The translations under genes were made by a program, and so were the position numbers. Below are positions 22,617-24,501 of a DNA stretch of 24,501 bases, in pieces. Positions within the stretch are counted from its first letter, which is position 1, and every line of letters begins with the position of its first letter. The notes beneath the pieces are model-generated. The model saw only the letters and a program-made list of their open reading frames with translations. It had not been told where the DNA came from and ran no database searches. The DNA is from a virus: IMG/VR virus record IMGVR_UViG_3300025425_000154, positions 1-24,501 of that record. One strand, written 5' to 3'.

Positions 22617-22650
22617 CAAAGATACAAAAATTTTGTTTATAAACAAAATT
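22617..22650 (-). promoter_or_regulatory. Palindrome promoter of the primase-UvsW unit
   Basis: A 22-bp perfect palindrome on the minus strand (22650-22629), AATTTTGTTTATAAACAAAATT with its two outer A/T pairs, is followed by TATCTTTG (22624-22617). The TTTG at 22647-22644 gives a spacer of 19. The ATG at 22592 is 24 nt below the box. Confidence 0.87.
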
Positions 22651-22990
22651 ATTTTTTATAAAACAAATCTCCTACCGCTCTTACTCCTTTTTTCATTTTA
22701 CCTTTTTCAGATATTTCTTTTTTATAATACAACTTTAGGTGCTTACTGGTAGTTATATTTAGATTTAAGTGTTGAGGTACTTTAGTATCTTTTCCTGCGA
22801 CTGGCATAACTTTCTCTTCTACTATTTTTGGTCTTATGGTACACACTCTATGAAAAGATATAGAGTTACCTTTAGACAACTCTTCTGTCATTATTTCAGA
22901 TAATCTATTAACTACATACTCTGCGTGAAGTAATGTAATTCCATCTGTTTGTAATTTCTCTATGAGTGCAGTTTTTCCTATTCTAGTCAT
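22649..22990 (-). CDS. HU/IHF-like DNA-bending protein
   Basis: A 113-aa nucleoid-type protein. The N-terminal helices (GKTALIEKLQ, ITLLHAEYVVNRLSEIMTEEL) and the following beta start (GNSISFHRVCTIRPKI) follow the HU/IHF order. The expected beta-arm region lacks the usual G-R-N-P motif and is replaced by VAGKDTKVPQHLNLNITTSK, so DNA contacts may differ. A basic tail follows. HU-like proteins assist initiation, recombination or packaging. It overlaps the end of the DnaB gene by 8 nt (ATGACTAG). Confidence 0.78.
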   Translation of the reverse strand: MTRIGKTALIEKLQTDGITLLHAEYVVNRLSEIMTEELSKGNSISFHRVCTIRPKIVEEKVMPVAGKDTKVPQHLNLNITTSKHLKLYYKKEISEKGKMKKGVRAVGDLFYKK

Positions 22991-24377
22991 CTGTTAAATC
23001 TTTAGTTCGTGGTCTTTTTCTAGACTTTTTAGCTTCCATTCCAGATTTTACAATTTCAACTCGGTCTTTCCACTCCTCGTAATCTATTTCAGTAACGGAC
23101 ATTTTAGCCTCTTTTATATCAATAAAGCAAGCTATATTAGAAGATTGAGCAACCCCATCTCTTTGTAGTACTGGAACAATTCTACCTACTCCTGCCTGCT
23201 TTTCGTCGTCTGTTCTACAAATTGCAAATGCAGCGTGGCAGTTTGAAGCTTTTCCAAAATCTTCTGCAAAACCAGTCATATCAATTACGGCTTTGTTTAC
23301 GGCATCTTTATTAACTTGGGACGGAGACATTCCAAAAATGTTTCTACGTTTCTGTAATCGGATGGCATCGTGATAAACTGCTTGTATCTGTAGGCGTTTC
23401 TCTTTGATGGTATAATCTTCTGGCTTCATTAAATCCAAATAATCGTAAATGATTATGTCTGGTCTCCAATTATACTCTTCTTCAATAGCCTCTAAACAAT
23501 CTTCTACATCTGCCATACTTTTTGTATGTGCAGGATAAAAGTCTGAACGAAAATCTCCACCTCTCATCTTGAAACGTGTAATCATTTCTTTTAAAACCTC
23601 ATCTAAATCTCCATCATTGTACTCATCCCATTCGGCTTCGAGCATTGCTTGGTAAAATCTATCTAAAATTCTATCCTCTCCATTCTCACAATCTACATAG
23701 TAAACCTTGTAGCCGTCCCTAACAAAATTCATTGCTAAATTTAGAGCGTTACCAGTCTTAAAAGATTTAGGAGCACCCATAAGAATAATAAGTTGAGGAG
23801 CATAAAATCCGCCAGTTGAAGTCATCCTATTCAAAGTTTTTAAATAAGTGGCTGTAGCAGTTATTTGAGTTCTTTGACCTATCTTAAATTCCTGTAATGC
23901 AAATTTACCTTTGTTAGCTTCCTCATCCTCGTTGTTATCTTCAAGTTTTTTAATTTTGGAAACATTTTTGTAAATATCCTTGACTACATCCTCATCCCCA
24001 TTTTTTAAATCTAGCATTTTGTTGGCAAACAAATCCGTCATCAACTTGATCTGATATTTTTTTATTATCTGTTCCCTAATGAAATCTGAATTACCAGTAA
24101 ATGAGATATAACATTCCCTAATTGTTTCAACTATTTTAGCATAAACTTCTTTAGGAACATCTGCTTTACTGTTCTGTGCTTGTAAATCAAAATATTCTAG
24201 TAAACTGGGTAAAGTCGGTTGAGATTTATACTTTTCTACAAAACCTTTGATAATTCCAAATACTGTGTACTGGTCATCTAAATCAAATATCTCTGGCTGT
24301 AATATCTCAACGTATTTTTTTCCGTTACGGCTTTGGACTAAAAACTGCAGCAGTTCGGTCTGAAATTCTAAAGTCAT
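22983..24377 (-). CDS. dnaB: DnaB-like replicative helicase
   Basis: The 464-aa RecA-fold replicative helicase. Residues 1-150 form a helical N-terminal domain, followed by an acidic linker. Walker A is GAPKSFKT (201-208), with Phe206 in the place of the usual second Gly. The catalytic Glu is likely E231 in CENGED and Walker B is IIIYDYLD (308-315). SPSQVNKD (351-358) and the later CRTDDE and PVLQRDG are the DNA-loop and C-terminal arginine-finger regions. It is smaller than bacterial DnaB but like T4 gp41 (475 aa). The start codon overlaps the stop of a 24-codon leader ORF (ATGA). Confidence 0.87.
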   Translation of the reverse strand: MTLEFQTELLQFLVQSRNGKKYVEILQPEIFDLDDQYTVFGIIKGFVEKYKSQPTLPSLLEYFDLQAQNSKADVPKEVYAKIVETIRECYISFTGNSDFIREQIIKKYQIKLMTDLFANKMLDLKNGDEDVVKDIYKNVSKIKKLEDNNEDEEANKGKFALQEFKIGQRTQITATATYLKTLNRMTSTGGFYAPQLIILMGAPKSFKTGNALNLAMNFVRDGYKVYYVDCENGEDRILDRFYQAMLEAEWDEYNDGDLDEVLKEMITRFKMRGGDFRSDFYPAHTKSMADVEDCLEAIEEEYNWRPDIIIYDYLDLMKPEDYTIKEKRLQIQAVYHDAIRLQKRRNIFGMSPSQVNKDAVNKAVIDMTGFAEDFGKASNCHAAFAICRTDDEKQAGVGRIVPVLQRDGVAQSSNIACFIDIKEAKMSVTEIDYEEWKDRVEIVKSGMEAKKSRKRPRTKDLTDD

Positions 24378-24448
24378 AGGCTAACTATTCTTTGCCTATT
24401 GCAGATTTTCAGAGTGCGTAAAGTTCTATAAAAATTTTTATTGCTCAT
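24374..24448 (-). CDS. Possible 24-aa leader peptide upstream of DnaB
   Basis: ATG at 24448 opens a frame of 24 codons ending in TGA that overlaps the DnaB start codon (CTATGA). The peptide starts MSNKNFYRTLRTLK and is strongly basic (seven Lys/Arg in 24 residues). Its ATG is preceded by AAGAACAGTCA, the same leader motif as several larger genes, while the DnaB ATG itself lacks it. The combination suggests that ribosomes enter here and reach dnaB by coupling. A short ORF can occur by chance, but motif plus ATGA overlap make it likely to be used. Confidence 0.5.
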   Translation of the reverse strand: MSNKNFYRTLRTLKICNRQRIVSL

Positions 24449-24501
24449 TGACTGTTCTTAAAATTAGTTTTTTGACTGTTTTTGAAATTGAAAAAGTATC
24501 G

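Noticed and set aside
2768-22650. Palindromes as replication-origin iterons, insertion-sequence ends or CRISPR repeats
   Set aside because: They are single, far apart, always beside a TAnnTTTG box and always oriented to the downstream gene; there is no regular spacing, transposase or cas gene.
1-24501. Stop-codon recoding as in some crAss-like phages
   Set aside because: TAA, TAG and TGA all end genes at sensible, tightly packed positions, and no gene is interrupted by an in-frame stop.
1-24501. tRNA or rRNA genes
   Set aside because: Gaps between genes are short and none shows a cloverleaf or rRNA-like sequence on inspection; a tRNA scan was not possible here.

Overview
The window looks like the replication, recombination and lysis region of a tailed dsDNA phage (or prophage) of a Bacteroidota host, probably a flavobacterium. 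The grounds are: phage-type genes packed on one strand with 1-30 nt overlaps; AT-rich sequence; several promoters with the Bacteroidota pair TTTG / TAnnTTTG; leaders without Shine-Dalgarno sequences; and a T4-like set of enzymes (family A polymerase, gp32-like SSB, gp46/gp47-like SbcCD, UvsW-like and Dda-like helicases, DnaB-like helicase, DnaG-like primase). No capsid, tail or terminase gene is present, so the phage family cannot be fixed. All genes I accept are on the minus strand, so transcription runs from high to low coordinates.

Layout in transcription order. 24448-22649: a 24-codon leader ORF, DnaB-like helicase, HU-like protein. 22592-18422: unknown small proteins, primase, an unknown 283-aa protein, UvsW-like helicase. 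18385-15137: small coiled-coil protein, a Cys-motif protein, and DNA polymerase with a UDG-like N-terminal domain. 15063-8143: SSB, NinB-like protein, GIY-YIG endonuclease, gp47-like, HNH-like, gp46-like, HNH endonuclease, a possible helix-hairpin-helix protein, and a VRR-NUC-type nuclease. 8106-6506: amidase endolysin, two overlapping membrane/coiled-coil proteins that look like spanins, and a small HTH-like protein, ending at a hairpin terminator. 6387-4919: Cys-rich proteins and RNase HI. 4850-2854: an unknown protein and a Dda-like helicase, ending at a second terminator. 2729-2056: two small beta-type proteins. 2011-1: three gene cassettes bounded by integron-type attC-like sites, carrying a 125-aa protein, a membrane/soluble protein pair, and a DNA methyltransferase.

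Regulation. Six of these units start with the same 16-bp perfect palindrome TTTGTTTATAAACAAA, and a seventh (lysis) has a degenerate copy. The palindrome always contains the -33 TTTG and sits 19-20 bp from a TAnnTTTG-type -7 box. This suggests one regulator that controls the whole region through an operator built into the promoter. Many genes also share a leader motif of the type AAAAnCAGTCA just before ATG. Two genes appear to be transcribed without a leader.

The most unusual feature is the low-coordinate end. The 5' boundary of each of three consecutive segments is the reverse complement of its own 3' boundary (8-10 nt matches starting with GTTG), and the joints can fold like attC sites. 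This is the signature of integron cassettes. No integrase is visible, the contents look like phage accessory genes, and the array lies downstream of a phage promoter.
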